Position numbers and translations under genes: made by a program | In this document: positions 36,720 through 48,614 of the stretch, in pieces | Position numbering within the stretch: position 1 is the first letter of the stretch | Layout: each line of letters starts with the position of its first letter | The notes under the pieces: generated by a model | Told to the model about the DNA's origin: nothing | Databases searched by the model: none | The model's input: the letters and a program-made list of their open reading frames with translations, nothing else | From: Sclerotinia nivalis | Taxonomy: Eukaryota; Ascomycota; Leotiomycetes; Helotiales; Sclerotiniaceae | Direction: 5' to 3' | DNA: 64,000 nt | NCBI GenBank assembly: GCA_029531795.1 | Contig: JAPEIS010000016.1 | Coordinates: 1,426,001 to 1,490,000, forward strand

Positions 36720-39700
36720 ACTATCCACTTTCTTATCTCGTTACATAGATACACTTCCTCCACATTGGGTATAAAATCACAAAATAAAATTAATACTTAA
36801 AAAAGAACCTTTATATTTCAAAAATCACTCTTTATCCCCTTTCGAATTAAAGATAATTCGAAAATAAATCAACAACAACCTTACTAAAGGTTTCATTCGG
36901 AAATCAAAATCATAAAACGTAACCTTATTACTTCTAACAATCAAACCTAAGAAAGGAATTTGTATTTATCAGGATTATTATAATTTGAACAATATTACTA
37001 TTAAGAATTGATACCCTTTATTAATTGTTCGAGAAATTCTAAATACTCTTTACAATATAAGAATTTATATCAAATTAGATATTATTATTGTTTTCAACAA
37101 ACTTCATATTATAAAAAATAACAAATGGAAAATCACTTTCATTACTCAATTTAGATTATTCGAATCATTAATTATACCTTTTGATTTTTACAATATACCA
37201 ATATTATTCCAATATTATATTAATTACATTTTATTTGATGAACTAAATAAATACTATACTACATACCTCAATAACGTTCTCATATACTCCAAAAATAAAA
37301 ATCAATATCAAAAATATATTCGTAACATAATCCAGAAACTACAAAATACTGACTTACAAATCGATATTAATAAATACAAATTCGAAATAACTTCTACGAA
37401 ATACTTAAACCTTATAATCACAACTAAAAGTATAAAAATAGATCAAAATAAAGTATTAGCTATTACCTCTTGAATATAATCAGCATCTATTAAAGATTTA
37501 CAACGATTCCTTGACTTCACGAATTTTTATTATCGATTTATAAAAGACTTTTCAAAGATCTATTATTCTTTAAATAATTTTTTGCAAAAAAGAATAGATT
37601 AACAATAGAAAAACGATCATACAATAACATTTGAGAACCTAAAGAACACATTTATAACAACTTCAATACTTATCTATTTTAACCACAATATGAAAACTAT
37701 ATTGGAAATAGATACTTCGGATTAAACTTTGAAAAGGATACTTTCTCAATACAATAACAACAACGTTTTACAATCAATAGTATACTTTTCTTCGAAACAT
37801 TCAATTATTGAATATAATTACAAGATTTACAATAAAAAGCTATTAGCTATTATTAAATCAATAAAGAAATAATAACCAGAATTATAAGAATCTCAATAAG
37901 AATTCGAAATCTTAACCGATTACAAAAATCTGGAATACTTTATAATAACAAAAACATTAAATCAATATTAAATACAATAATCAAAATTTCTATCTCAATA
38001 CAACTTCCGAATTGTTTATCAATTAAAAACCAAAACAATTCGATTAGATACTTTGAACCGCCAATAGAAAAATCGATCTGATAACTTTGATCCCAACAAT
38101 GAACACTTAAAAAACTGAAAACGTATCATTTTATTTACTAATAAATTCAATATAAACCTATATAAAGAACTTACAGATGATCTTTTATTAACTACAATAG
38201 ATTGGATAATACTACTTAAAGACAAATCCATCGACAAATTCATTGATACAATATATAACAAATCAAATATAATCAAACAATTAATATCAGCAATCGAAGA
38301 TCTTTTTACAATCAAATAACCAAAAGAATTCAGGAAAACTTTACAAATAACTATACAGAATTGCCATATTTATAATAATAAAATCTATTATTATAAAAAA
38401 TTATAGATTCCATCTAATGATAAACTAAAGATACAAATTTTATACAGAATACATTCGTTAGATTTTATTAGCTATCCTGATTACACAAAGATTATTGATT
38501 TGATCTCCAGAAACTACTGATGGCCATAGATACATCAAAAAATAAACATCTATATTCAAGCTTATGAATTCTGTATTCGAACAAAATCCCCAAAATCATC
38601 CCCCCCAGGATTCCTGAAACTATTACCTGTTCCTTTCTGATCATAATCAGATATTTCAATCGATTACATTATACCTTTACTAGATTGTAAACATTACAAT
38701 TCAATATACAAATACATATTAATAATTATTTATAGATTAACAAAAATAAAACATTTTATAAATACAAGATCTCTAATAATAGAAGAATTGATTAATATTT
38801 TTATCAATTATATTTATATATTATATAGTCTACCGGAAAATGTCATTTCAAATCGAGGAATACAATTCGTATCAGAATTCTAAATACAGCTTTTTGAACG
38901 ATTGGGAATAGCCCTTAAACACAATTCAATATTTCACCCGCAAATAGACAGCCAAACGGAATAGATCAATTCAATTCTAGAATAGTATTTATATATATTC
39001 ATAAACTTTCATCAGGATAATTAAATAAAATGATTACCGTTGATAGAATTTCCTTTAAACAACTTGATTTTTAAAACAACAAGTTATTCGTCATTCTTTG
39101 CGAATTATAATTTTAATCTATAATTGAATATAGAATCTAATAAACCCTACCCTCTAGATATAACAATAATTCAAAAACACAAATTCTTCAAAAGAAACAA
39201 AACAATTGATAAAATGAAATATATTCTAAATCAATTTAAAGCATTTATAAAACAATTTATTGTAATTTACAAGGAATATACAAATCGGAATAGATCAGAT
39301 TTGTTATAATATACAAAAAAACAAAAAGTATATATAAATACAAAAAATATAAAGATATCTTGTAAAGCAAAAAAGCTCAACAATAAATAAATTGAACTAT
39401 ACAAAATAATAAAGATTTATCTATATACTTGTTTGATCGAGCTATCAAAAAATATACGAATTTTCTCAGTATTCCATCATTCGTTATTAAGATTAGCATA
39501 TCCAAAACCTTATTTCCCAGAACAAACTTTAATTAATAAATCGAAATCGAAAACTACAAAAAACAGAAAAAAAAAAAAAAAACAGAAAGAAAGAATTAAT
39601 TCAGAAATAGATATTTGAAAGTATATTTGATAATTACAATGAAGATAGCTATCATTATGAAATCAAATAAAGATATTACATATCAATTTGGCAACTAATA

Positions 39701-39775
39701 TTAAATCTAAAAATCAATGAAAAGATTTTAATCGATTACTTCCATTTACACCCCAAAAAACCTAAACCACCATTA
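36720..39775 (+). pseudogene. Broken pol of element A: RT, RNase H, integrase, chromodomain
   Basis: Colinear with element B pol. RT at about 36720-37600 (KGFIRKSKS, IYIKLDI, YYTTYLNNVLIYSKN: catalytic YLDD changed to YLNN; FLDFTNFYYRFIKDFS). RNase H at about 37620-38030. Integrase at about 38300-39470, with ISIDYIIPLLD and VISNRG (second catalytic Asp now Asn) and the GPY/F-region VFHHSLLR at 39466-39490. Chromodomain at about 39616-39775 (FESIFDNYNEDSYHYEIK, then HLHPKKPKPP). Many in-frame TAA/TAG stops are consistent with CAA/CAG mutation. Confidence 0.85.
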
Positions 39776-40039
39776 TAGATCTTGGATTACCCAAACGCTA
39801 TAATATTATTATCAACTCCAACTCCTATAAAGATTTTACAATGATCAACAAAAAAGAAAGTATAATTTACTTGAACAAAAAAATAGTATCTCAAATTTTA
39901 AAACAATCTTAAAATTTGAAAGGTAATCCTACAACTCAGAAATTTGAAGCATTTGAACAAGATTTTGCTTGAACAATTGTTTTTCAAAAAGGTTTTATCA
40001 ATAATTTAAGAACAAACTAAGTTTTGAAGAAAGGGGTAC

Positions 40040-40185
40040 TATCACAGATTCGTAACCCGTTCCTAGCTAATCTATATGATTACCTAAAGTATCCATCCCT
40101 CATATAGTCGGCGCTCTTTTTAGCATCTTCTTCCTTCTTTATAGAATATCATCATATCTTAAAGCACCCTACCACCACCGTGATA
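40040..40185 (+). repeat. 3' LTR of element A (146 bp)
   Basis: Same length as the 5' LTR; the two differ mainly by C/T and G/A changes (for example TGTCACGGG versus TATCACAGA). It is preceded by the polypurine tract and followed by TATAT. Confidence 0.93.
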
Positions 40186-40190
40186 TATAT

Positions 40191-41000
40191 GATGGATTAT
40201 ATATAGTTCATTATACTTTACAAAAGTTTAGGAATGTTCTTCTTCGAGTTGCAAAACGGATACTCCCTAATTATTTCCTTCGATTGGGATAGATTCTTTT
40301 TCAATATTCCTTATACAACGATAAAGAAGCTAAATTATATAAATGTGTAAGATTTCTTTAAGTATATATATAATGTTTGGAAGATGGTTAAAGATATCCT
40401 TTTCAAAATATAACAAAAGAAGATAAAAGATATCGATTGTTATTGAAGATCGGTCGATTTCCAGATAGAAGATGAAGTATATGTTATTACTAGAAACTTT
40501 ATTACAGAACGATTTAGTTGTAAATTCAATCTATAGATAGTAGGGTTATATTGTATTCTCGAAAAGATAGGTTATTCGTATCGATTGGATCTTTCCGAAA
40601 GTATAAAAATATATAAAGTCTTCTTCTTCGATAAATTACAAAAGGCTATAGAAAACTCTATTCCCGGACAATACAACGAACCTCCTTCTTCTATTATAAT
40701 TGCTGCAAATGCAGAATTCGAAATACAGCAAATCCTAGCTTCGAAGCTTCTTCGCAGATAAGTTCGATATAAGATAAAATGAGTAGGATACAACGATGAC
40801 CTTATATAATATTACTGTTTCGATATCATATATATTTTATACAAAATACGAGAGTTTCATACTCAAAATCCCGAAACTGTAAAGCCCCTTAATCACTTTC
40901 CTGAATAGATAAAAGCTTGGGAGAATAATAACGACGATTATGATGAATTTGCAGATGACAAATCTATAAATAGAATTACTAAACAGAATTATTTATCTAT
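40191..41000 (+). pseudogene. C-terminal integrase and chromodomain of element C
   Basis: The frame left at 33311 resumes in phase (after skipping element A and one duplication) with YKSLGMFFFELQNGYS, the conserved integrase block that follows the catalytic core. The DEVYVITRNF region and a chromodomain follow at about 40685-40830 (FEIQQILASKLLRR, VRYKIK, VGYNDDLI), then REFHTQNPE. Stops fall where Trp, Gln or Arg codons are expected. Confidence 0.85.
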
Positions 41001-41326
41001 TTTCCCTCCCTTCGAAAAGAAGATTATAGTCAATTTATAATTCATTCGAAAAATCATTTATTGTTTTTGCTTTTTCTATCGTTTATTTATTTACTTTAAT
41101 TTTTTACCTTGCCTTTCTTCTCCCTTACCTCTATTTTATTCAATATACTATAATTGTATATCCAAAACAAATTCAATTTATCAAAAAATATTTATTTCAT
41201 TATGAATTTCTTGAATAGTTTATTCAGTTCGCCCCGAAGAGCTACTACGATTTCGCCCTCGGGCAATTTTGCTAATAATCGTTTTTCTTCTTCCATCTCT
41301 CTCTTTTTAAAGTTTAATACATCAAT

Positions 41327-41489
41327 TGTTACGGGTTCATTCCCCTTCACCTGCATGTGATCATGTGTGCCTTAGGCACACATGCATGCACTCACTTCTA
41401 TATAGTTAGGTCATCTTCTTGACCTTCTTTCTTTTCTTGTAGTACAATTATAGATTAACTTTATATATACCTTTTTCTTTATTGTGATA
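41327..41489 (+). repeat. 5' LTR of element B (163 bp)
   Basis: It begins TGTTACGGG and ends TGTGATA. It contains GCCTTAGGCAC (41369-41379), TATATAG (41399-41405) and, 33 nt further, GTAGTACAA (41439-41447), complementary with one transition to TTATACTAC at 41492-41500 just past the LTR. Confidence 0.93.
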
Positions 41490-41491
41490 GT

Positions 41492-41500
41492 TTATACTAC
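41492..41500 (+). other. Probable self-priming primer-binding site of element B
   Basis: TTATACTAC lies two nucleotides after the LTR and pairs with LTR GTAGTACAA; in copy 2 (1780-1788) the pairing is perfect. Confidence 0.72.
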
Positions 41501-41849
41501 TCTTTTAAAGGCTTTATCATTTTACAAAGTGATTTGGTTTTGCCAAATCATCTGTAAACTTCTGTGTCTATTTTCGATTGCTTTTGTGTTGTCGTAATTC
41601 GTTTGTTTTTGTACAGTTGTGTTTTTTATTTGTTTTTGTGTAGCTTTTTTTATTCGCTTTTGTGCAACTCCTAATTTCTGATTGCTTTTGTACGATTATA
41701 CTTATTCGTAGGCTTCTGTATTTGTTTTTGATTGCTTTTGTACGATTGCATTTTGTATATACATTGTTTTTATGTGATTGTATTTTCTCTATTGATTGCT
41801 TTTGTACAATTACAGTTTCTTTATCGATTATTTTTGTATAATTGTAATT

Positions 41850-43620
41850 CTTTTTACAATAGCTTCTAATTCTATATTTGCTAATAACACGGCTCCTATT
41901 TCTATCGAAGAAATTCGTACCAGAATCCAACGAATCTTCAATCAATAGTCTATTATTACACAAATTCTAATAGAATTGGATATTTCGGTAATGCCAAATT
42001 TTGTTACCAATCCTAACGAACAAACTGTTTATCTAAATTATGTTTTTTTTGTCATCGAAGATTGCTTTACTATTCAAGCTACCCACATCACCATTCAAAC
42101 AAATAAGATCGAAGAATACAAAACGGAAAACGTTGGGCTTCTTTGTACCTTAGTCGACAAGCAAGCTCAGCTGGACGCCGGTAGTATTGCCATTGGCTAA
42201 AAACCAATTATTCCTTACCAAATTCAGAAAAACCTATCTGTTTTTAAAAACGAAAGATCTAATATTCTCGTTCACCAAAAGAACTATCAATCCTGGAAAT
42301 TGAGTTTGCAATTCTGTTAGATAATCGATTCACAATTTTTTGCTTTCGAATAAAAGAAGATTAATTATATTATTAATCTTTTCGATAATCAAATGTAATA
42401 AAAGTGTATCATAAATATCACCAGATTTATTAACGATCCTATTTGTTTCGATTCTGCTGTTTCGTTTTTAGTCAAATTGGACAAATTATATATCTTTATG
42501 GACATTGAAAAAAAAGCTTCATTCAAATTCGATAAGCTTTTTATGGATTCAAAAAAGTCCTTTTCGGTTTTCTTTTCTATATTATCTCATTTGATTAACT
42601 TTTGTTATAAGTTTGATCACGAGATTGTTAATACAATAAAGCAAAAGATTATTGTTTCTTTTCGAATTTTAATTATTGGTAATTCGAACCTCTACGTTAT
42701 CGACGATATTGATGATTAGCAAAAGAAATTCTCTATTTGGAATCAGAATCTTTGTAACGCTGAGTATTATAACAAAAATTCTAATAATACATCTGCTGCT
42801 AATAATGATGATCCTATAGATTTCGATATAATGAAGCAGAAAGAACAATAGCAAAAGAATTAGTAAAATAAGAAAAAGAAGTTTAATTCTGTAGTTTTTT
42901 GCAATTGTTGTAGTAGGATCGATTATCTTCAAACTGATTGTTATACCATTTATAATATCAATAGTAATCTTTTTTTCAGTAAATAGATTTCTATTAATGC
43001 CTTTTCCAATTATAATACCACCGCCTTAACTAATCTGATCTTCGTTCAATGTATCGTTGTCCCGACTTTCCGAGATTCTAATAGATCTAATAATAGTTGT
43101 AATGGATTTCGAAAAGGATATATTAATAATTAGATACAAAACCAACAACATTTGAATCAAATATAATAGCAAGGTTATATCAAATTAAAGGAGGTTATCT
43201 CTATATCCAATTCAATTAAAGAAAATCCTGAATAAAGAAAAAACTAATCTTTGCAAAAAATCGCTTGTAAAGGAATACTAAGGATAAGAAGGTAAATCGA
43301 AGAATGAATAAATATAAACCATTACAGCTCAACTCTATAAATAGCAAATCTTTACTTGTTAAAATTATTATATTTTCTGTATATGAAAACCTTTTTATTA
43401 TTACAAATCTTATTGATAATAAATGCTCCGGGGAAGTCTTTGTTGATTGTTTTTTTGTTTTCAAATACAATATCGAAATACAATTTTTACCTTTTCCTTG
43501 TGAGCTTCGATTTACCAATAAAAAGATCGCTAATAGAATTATAGAATATTTTGTAATAGAAATCGTTATAGAGGATCATTATAAATATTGATCTTTTTAT
43601 ATTATTTAGCTTTCATTAGA
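41850..43620 (+). pseudogene. Broken gag-protease of element B
   Basis: Gag fragments at 41976-42200 and 42477-42719 match copy 2. The zinc knuckle at 42900-42941 reads CNCCSRIDYLQTDC: three Cys are intact and the His codon has become Tyr. The protease region at about 43304-43591 contains ITNLIDNKCSGEVFVD, the place of the catalytic Asp. Stops interrupt the frame repeatedly. Confidence 0.8.
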
Positions 43621-43684
43621 GATACCATTAATCTTTGGCTTACCGTGATTGCAACGTTATAATCCTATTATCAATTGAATAAAA

Positions 43685-46600
43685 ATGAATTTAACATTCT
43701 CTTCAAACTATTGTATTTCCAATTATTCAATGTATCATAATTTAGAGCCAATTAACACACCAACGATCTCATCTCCAACCAAAAAACAAAAAGATCTAGC
43801 AAAAGTTACCCCACAACAGATTATCGATATTATCGAATCTTTAAATAAATTCCTTATTAATCCTAATATAAAAACTAAATATATGGATTATAAGTATCGT
43901 TTTCTTTATATCGAGGATTATCCAAAGGATAATATCGATTCTCTACCTATTCAAACATTTTCTACTCCTAAAGGAATTCCTTATAAAAAACCCTTTATTG
44001 AAAAGATATCAAACAAAGATTATATATTACAATTTGACGATTCTTCTATTGATCTCGATTTTCAGCAAAATCTAACGTTTGATATAAATCATTATCGAAT
44101 AAAGTGTTACAAGAAATCAAATAATCAAACACAAATGATTCTCAATTGTCTACATCCAAAATCGATTTTGAAAATTGCAAATCGACATCGCCTTATTCAC
44201 AATCCAAAAAACTATTTGTTTTTGTTTTCTATTAAAGAACTCCCTATACTTGTTTACAAGGATATAAATCCAAATATAGATAATATTTATTGATTGTAAA
44301 CTTCTAACTTTGTTTTGTTCTATCAACAAGATAACATTCGGACTATTCGATTGATATAGAATGAGTTGGATGCTGTATAGAAAATTGTTGAGCAAAATCA
44401 TTTATAATAAGCTACATTGTTCCCGACACTTATAGAAAAGGATTTTCGATCGATTTTATAAAGATAAAATAATATAGTAAAAATGCTTTCTAAAACTTTA
44501 TTACAATTTTATAATTTTGTATACGATTGCTATAAGTTGTTTTATCTACAGAAAATCTCTAAGATTGATATCGACAAATTTTTAATCGGCAAACCTTCCC
44601 TTAGTAACCATCAAATATAACAAAGACTCTCTATATAATTATAAAATAAACTTCCCACCTTTCTTTTATATTATACAGATAGACTACCGCCTCGCCGAAT
44701 CTGGGATTACAAGATTGAATTGATGCCTAATAAAAAACCATTTTACTTCAAAAACCGTTCTTTGTTGTTAATAAAGTTGATAATGATATACAAATAACTC
44801 GATGATAATCTCTCCAAAGGGTTCATTCGGGAATCGAGGTCGCAATACACCTCTCCTTTGTTGCTAGTTGCCAAACCTGAAAGGGGGGTCCGTATTTGTC
44901 AAGATTATCAAGGATTCAATAACATTACTATAAAGAATCGCTATCTATTATTTATCGTTTGCGAAACATTGGATACTTTTTGCAATACAAAAATTTATAC
45001 CAAACTTGATATCATTGCAATGTTCAACAAATTGCGAATCGCCGAAAAAAATGAATAGAAAACTGTATTCATCATTCGTTTTAATCTTTTTGAATCTCTA
45101 ATTATACTTTTTGACTTTTGCAATATGTTTATATCATTCCAATATTATATTAATTATACGCTTTTCAATAAATTGAATAAGTATTATACTACATATCTCG
45201 ATGATATTTTAATCTACTTCGATAATCCTATAAAACATAAAAAGCATATTCGTTAAATAATTCAAAAGCTAATAGATACTAGATTACAGATTGATATTAA
45301 CAAATACGAATTCGAAACTACAAAAACAAAATATCTGAATCTTATCATTACAACTGAAGATATCGAAATAGATTAAAAAAAGATTACAACTATTACATCT
45401 TGAAAGTTACCTTTATATATAAAGGATTTACAACGATTTTTTAACTTTGCCAATTTCTATCAGCATTTTATAAAAGATTTTTCAAATATTTATTGTTCTC
45501 TCAAAAATCTTTTGCAAAAGAATATTATATAGAAATAAACTACAGATTATACAAAAGTTTTTAATACTTTAAAAAGAACTTTTACAACAACATCGGTTTT
45601 GATATACTTCGATTATAAACGGAAAACTGTTTTGGAAACCAATTCTTTCGATTAAATCTCAAAAGGAGTTCTTTTGCAATATAATGATAATAATATTTTA
45701 CATCCAATCGCTTACTTTTCATCTAAATATATAACAACGGAATACAATTATAAGATTTACAATAAAGAACTATTTGTTATTATCAAGGTAATAAAAGAAT
45801 AACATCCGAAACTTTAGAATTCACAAAAAGAATTCGAGATTCTCATTGATTACAAGAATCTCGAGTATTTTATAACTACAAAAACTCTCAATCAATGGTA
45901 AATACAATAATCTGAATTTCTATTTCAATATAATTTCTATATAATCTATCGATCAAGAAACAAAACTATTCGATCAAATATGCTCAATAGAAAATACGAA
46001 AATCGATTATATTGTTCTGATCCAAACAATAAACATCTAAAGAATCAAGAATACATTATTCTTTTCCAAAACCGTTTTAATATTGATCTTTATAAGGATT
46101 TAATTAGGTATATCAATTTGGTATCAATGAAAACAATAATATCATTCCACAATCAATCAATCGATGCTTTAATCGATATAGTATATACTAGATCCAATAT
46201 AGTAAATCAACTTATCTCTGTTTTTAATGATCTATTAATAATTAAATAACCAAAAGAACATTGTAAGACTCTTCGGATTGCTATACAAGATTGTTCGGTC
46301 CAAAATAATAGAATTTATTATTAGGATAAACTTTGAATTCCATTAAACAATGAACTCAAGCTTCAAATTATCTATCAAATTCATTCTTCTAATCCTACCG
46401 ATCATTTTAATCGAATTAAAACGATCGATTTTGTCTTTCGTATATACTAATAATCTAATATATATTTGGAAATCGCATCCTATATAAAGATCTACAAACT
46501 TTGTATTCACATCAAATCATCTAAATCGATGTCTCCCGGATTTTTGAAATCGCTATCTATCCCTTTTCGTATATAATCTGATATCTCAATCGATTATATT

Positions 46601-47705
46601 ACACTACTCCTAGATTGCATTTGTTACAATTCTATCTATAAATATATCTTGATGATAATCTACAAGCTAATCAAAATGAAACATTTCATCAATATATATA
46701 TACTAATGATAAAAAAACTAATTGATATCTTCATCAACTGTATTTATACGCTTCATAGACTTCCGGATAATATCATTTCCGATTAGAGAATACAATTCAT
46801 ATCAGGATTCTAGTTACAATTCTCGGAGCAATTGAAAGTTATCTTAAAACACTCTTCAGTTTTTCATCCTCAAACAAATAATTAAACCGAATATATTAAT
46901 TCGATTCTGAAACAGTATTTACAAACTTTTGTTAACTACTATCAAAATGATTGATTAGATTGATTACCCTTAGCTGAGTTTGTATTTAATAATATAGTTT
47001 CTGAAACAACTAATTACTTATTCTTCTTCACCAATTATAGCTTTAATCTGTATTTAAATATTAAACCTAGTAAACCTTACTCGCCGAATATAACTCTAAT
47101 ACAAAAACAGGAATTCTTTAAAGATAATCGGACTATAAATCGTATAGAATATATCTTAAAGCAATTTTGCGTTTTTGCACAACAAGCAATTGCTACTTAT
47201 AAAAACTATACTAACCATCACCGTTCTGATTCACTTCGCTATACAATTGACTAGAAAGTCTACATCAATACCAAAAATATAAAGATTTTGTATAAAACAA
47301 AAAAAACTAGATGATAAATGGATCGGCCTTTATAAGATTATCAAAGTTTATCTTTATATTTGTTTTATTCAATTACCTGAAAACATTAAAATCTTCTTTG
47401 TTTTCTATTATTCTTTTTTACTTTTAATTTATACTAATCCCTATTTTTCGATTCAAACAACAATTAACGAATCAGAATTTTTAACTACACAAAACAGAAT
47501 TTTAAAACAGAACAATAATAAAGATAAATCTATTCAAAAATGAATATTTGAAAGAGTTCTAGATAATCACAATAAAGATGATAACTATTATTTAATCAAA
47601 TAAAAACATTACATACCAATTTAATAATCAGCTAATGATTTAAAGAATAACGAAAAAGTTCTTATTGAATATTATCGCTTTCATCCAAAAAAGCCAAAGC
47701 CATCA
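43685..47705 (+). pseudogene. Broken pol of element B: linker, RT, RNase H, integrase, chromodomain
   Basis: A 202-codon open stretch at 43685-44293 is the least damaged part; it lies between protease and RT and matches no domain I know. RT at about 44690-45540: KGFIRESRSQYTSPLLLVAK, ICQDYQGFNNITIKNRY, IYTKLDI, intact YLDD at about 45194-45205. RNase H about 45570-45960. Integrase about 46250-47440, with SIDYITLLLD, IISD, FHPQTNN, TEYINSIL and LDWLPLAEFVFNN. Chromodomain about 47545-47705 (FERVLDNHNKDDNYYLIK, then YYRFHPKKPKP). Element B is somewhat less decayed than element A. Confidence 0.9.
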
Positions 47706-48018
47706 ATTTGGATTCTAAAACACCCCGATGCTGTTATATTGCAATCGGAATCACACAATACAATTACTACACCTATTCTACGAAAATCCACTCGTATCAA
47801 GATGATTCGTTTCGTTTAAAAATATATTATATATTATTATAGTAAAGAATATAGTATTTAAAATATTATATATTAAAAAATATCACATTATTAAAAAATA
47901 CTATACGTTTTTGTTCGAAGACCTAATTGAAAAAAGAAATTTATATATTTTTTTCTTTATTTTTCTTTATTTTTTAACATCTATTTGGGATCAAATAGAT
48001 TTCTTGAAAAGAAAGTAC

Positions 48019-48181
48019 TATTACAAATTCATTCCCCTTCACTTGTACATAATTATATATACCTTAGGCACACATGCATATACTCACTTCTATATAGTCA
48101 GATTACCTCCTTGACCTTCTTCCTCTCCTCGTAGTACAATTATAGATTAACCCTACACATACCTTTTCCCTCACCGTGATA
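48019..48181 (+). repeat. 3' LTR of element B (163 bp)
   Basis: Equal in length to the 5' LTR; begins TATTACAAA where the 5' copy has TGTTACGGG, all transitions. Followed by TCAAT. Confidence 0.93.
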
Positions 48182-48365
48182 TCAATAGCCTCAAAGCAAA
48201 AGGAAAACACTATCCATTGCTCTTCTTACAAAAAGAACTTCCAGATAATCGCTGTCCCAAACAACGAACAGATTCATTTTTCCTACAGGACGAATTTGTT
48301 TCGCCAATACGAAAAGTTAAAAGGAAGATTTAAAAGCAAATCAATTTTCTTTAAGAGAAAGATAA

Positions 48366-48609
48366 TATAACAATCCTATATTAATATCTTAGATTATTCT
48401 TTATTTTGTTCTTTGATCCCTTTCGAAGGGATCAAAATGCTTTAGGATTGTTTTGTATTTATTTCACCCTATATTCGTTTAGGTTTTGATCCCTTTCGAA
48501 AGGACTATAAAAGACTCAACTTCATTATCTTTTGTACGACAGTTTGTTATTCTCTAGTATAGATTAATTGATTCATTCTATTATGTCTTGAATTAAGACC
48601 ATCGTCACA
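48366..48609 (+). repeat. 3' LTR of element C (244 bp)
   Basis: Same length and order of motifs as 28164-28407, with both TTCGAA-centred palindromes and the TATAAAAG box; ends GTCACA and is followed by AAATC. Confidence 0.93.
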
Positions 48610-48614
48610 AAATC

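Larger units (their letters stand above)
33312..40185 (+). mobile_element. Ty3/gypsy chromovirus A, nested in element C
   Basis: 6874-bp element with 146-bp LTRs (33312-33457 and 40040-40185) and target duplication TATAT (33307-33311, 40186-40190). LTR ends TGTCAC / GTGATA are inverted repeats once one CA-to-TA change is allowed. It holds gag, protease, RT, RNase H, integrase and chromodomain in Ty3 order on the plus strand, all heavily mutated. Removing it together with one TATAT restores element C's integrase reading frame across the junction. A purine-rich GAAGAAAGGGG tract immediately precedes the 3' LTR. A second, partial copy lies at 63225-64000. Confidence 0.95.
41327..48181 (+). mobile_element. 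Ty3/gypsy chromovirus B, nested in element C
   Basis: 6855-bp element with 163-bp LTRs (41327-41489, 48019-48181) and target duplication TCAAT (41322-41326, 48182-48186), inserted in the 3' region of element C. Plus-strand order gag, protease, RT, RNase H, integrase, chromodomain. It is clearly related to element A in pol but has a different LTR. A purine-rich GAAAAGAAAG tract precedes the 3' LTR. The minus-strand copy at 1-1953 is the same family. All genes are interrupted. Confidence 0.95.
41210..48370 (-). pseudogene. Possible antisense ORF at the 3' end of element C, split by element B
   Basis: On the minus strand, 48370-48187 joined to 41326-41210 (skipping element B and one TCAAT) gives a frame ending in a charged, coiled-coil-like segment (LNFKKREMEEEKRLLAKLPE, then IVVALRGELNKLFKK) and a TGA/TAA-type end near 41210. 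Two stops in the upstream half are of the kind RIP makes. The same DNA is also open on the plus strand (41154-41326 joined to 48187-48370), but that product is low in charge pattern. Which strand, if any, was coding is undecided. Confidence 0.35.
28164..48609 (+). mobile_element. Ty3/gypsy chromovirus C with two nested elements
   Basis: Complete but defective LTR retrotransposon bounded by 244-bp LTRs (28164-28407, 48366-48609) and the 5-bp target duplication AAATC (28159-28163, 48610-48614). Its own length without elements A and B and their duplications is about 6.7 kb. Order on the plus strand: gag (about 28.6-29.9 kb), aspartic protease (about 30.0-30.2), reverse transcriptase (31.1-31.9), RNase H (31.9-32.4), integrase (32.7-33.3, resuming at 40.19), chromodomain (40.69-40.83). 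Element A lies inside the integrase gene and element B in the region after pol. Stops and missense changes of the transition type are throughout. Confidence 0.93.

Noticed and set aside
40572..40793. 73-codon minus-strand open stretch
   Set aside because: It lies antisense to the chromodomain region of element C, whose plus-strand frame is clearly the coding one.
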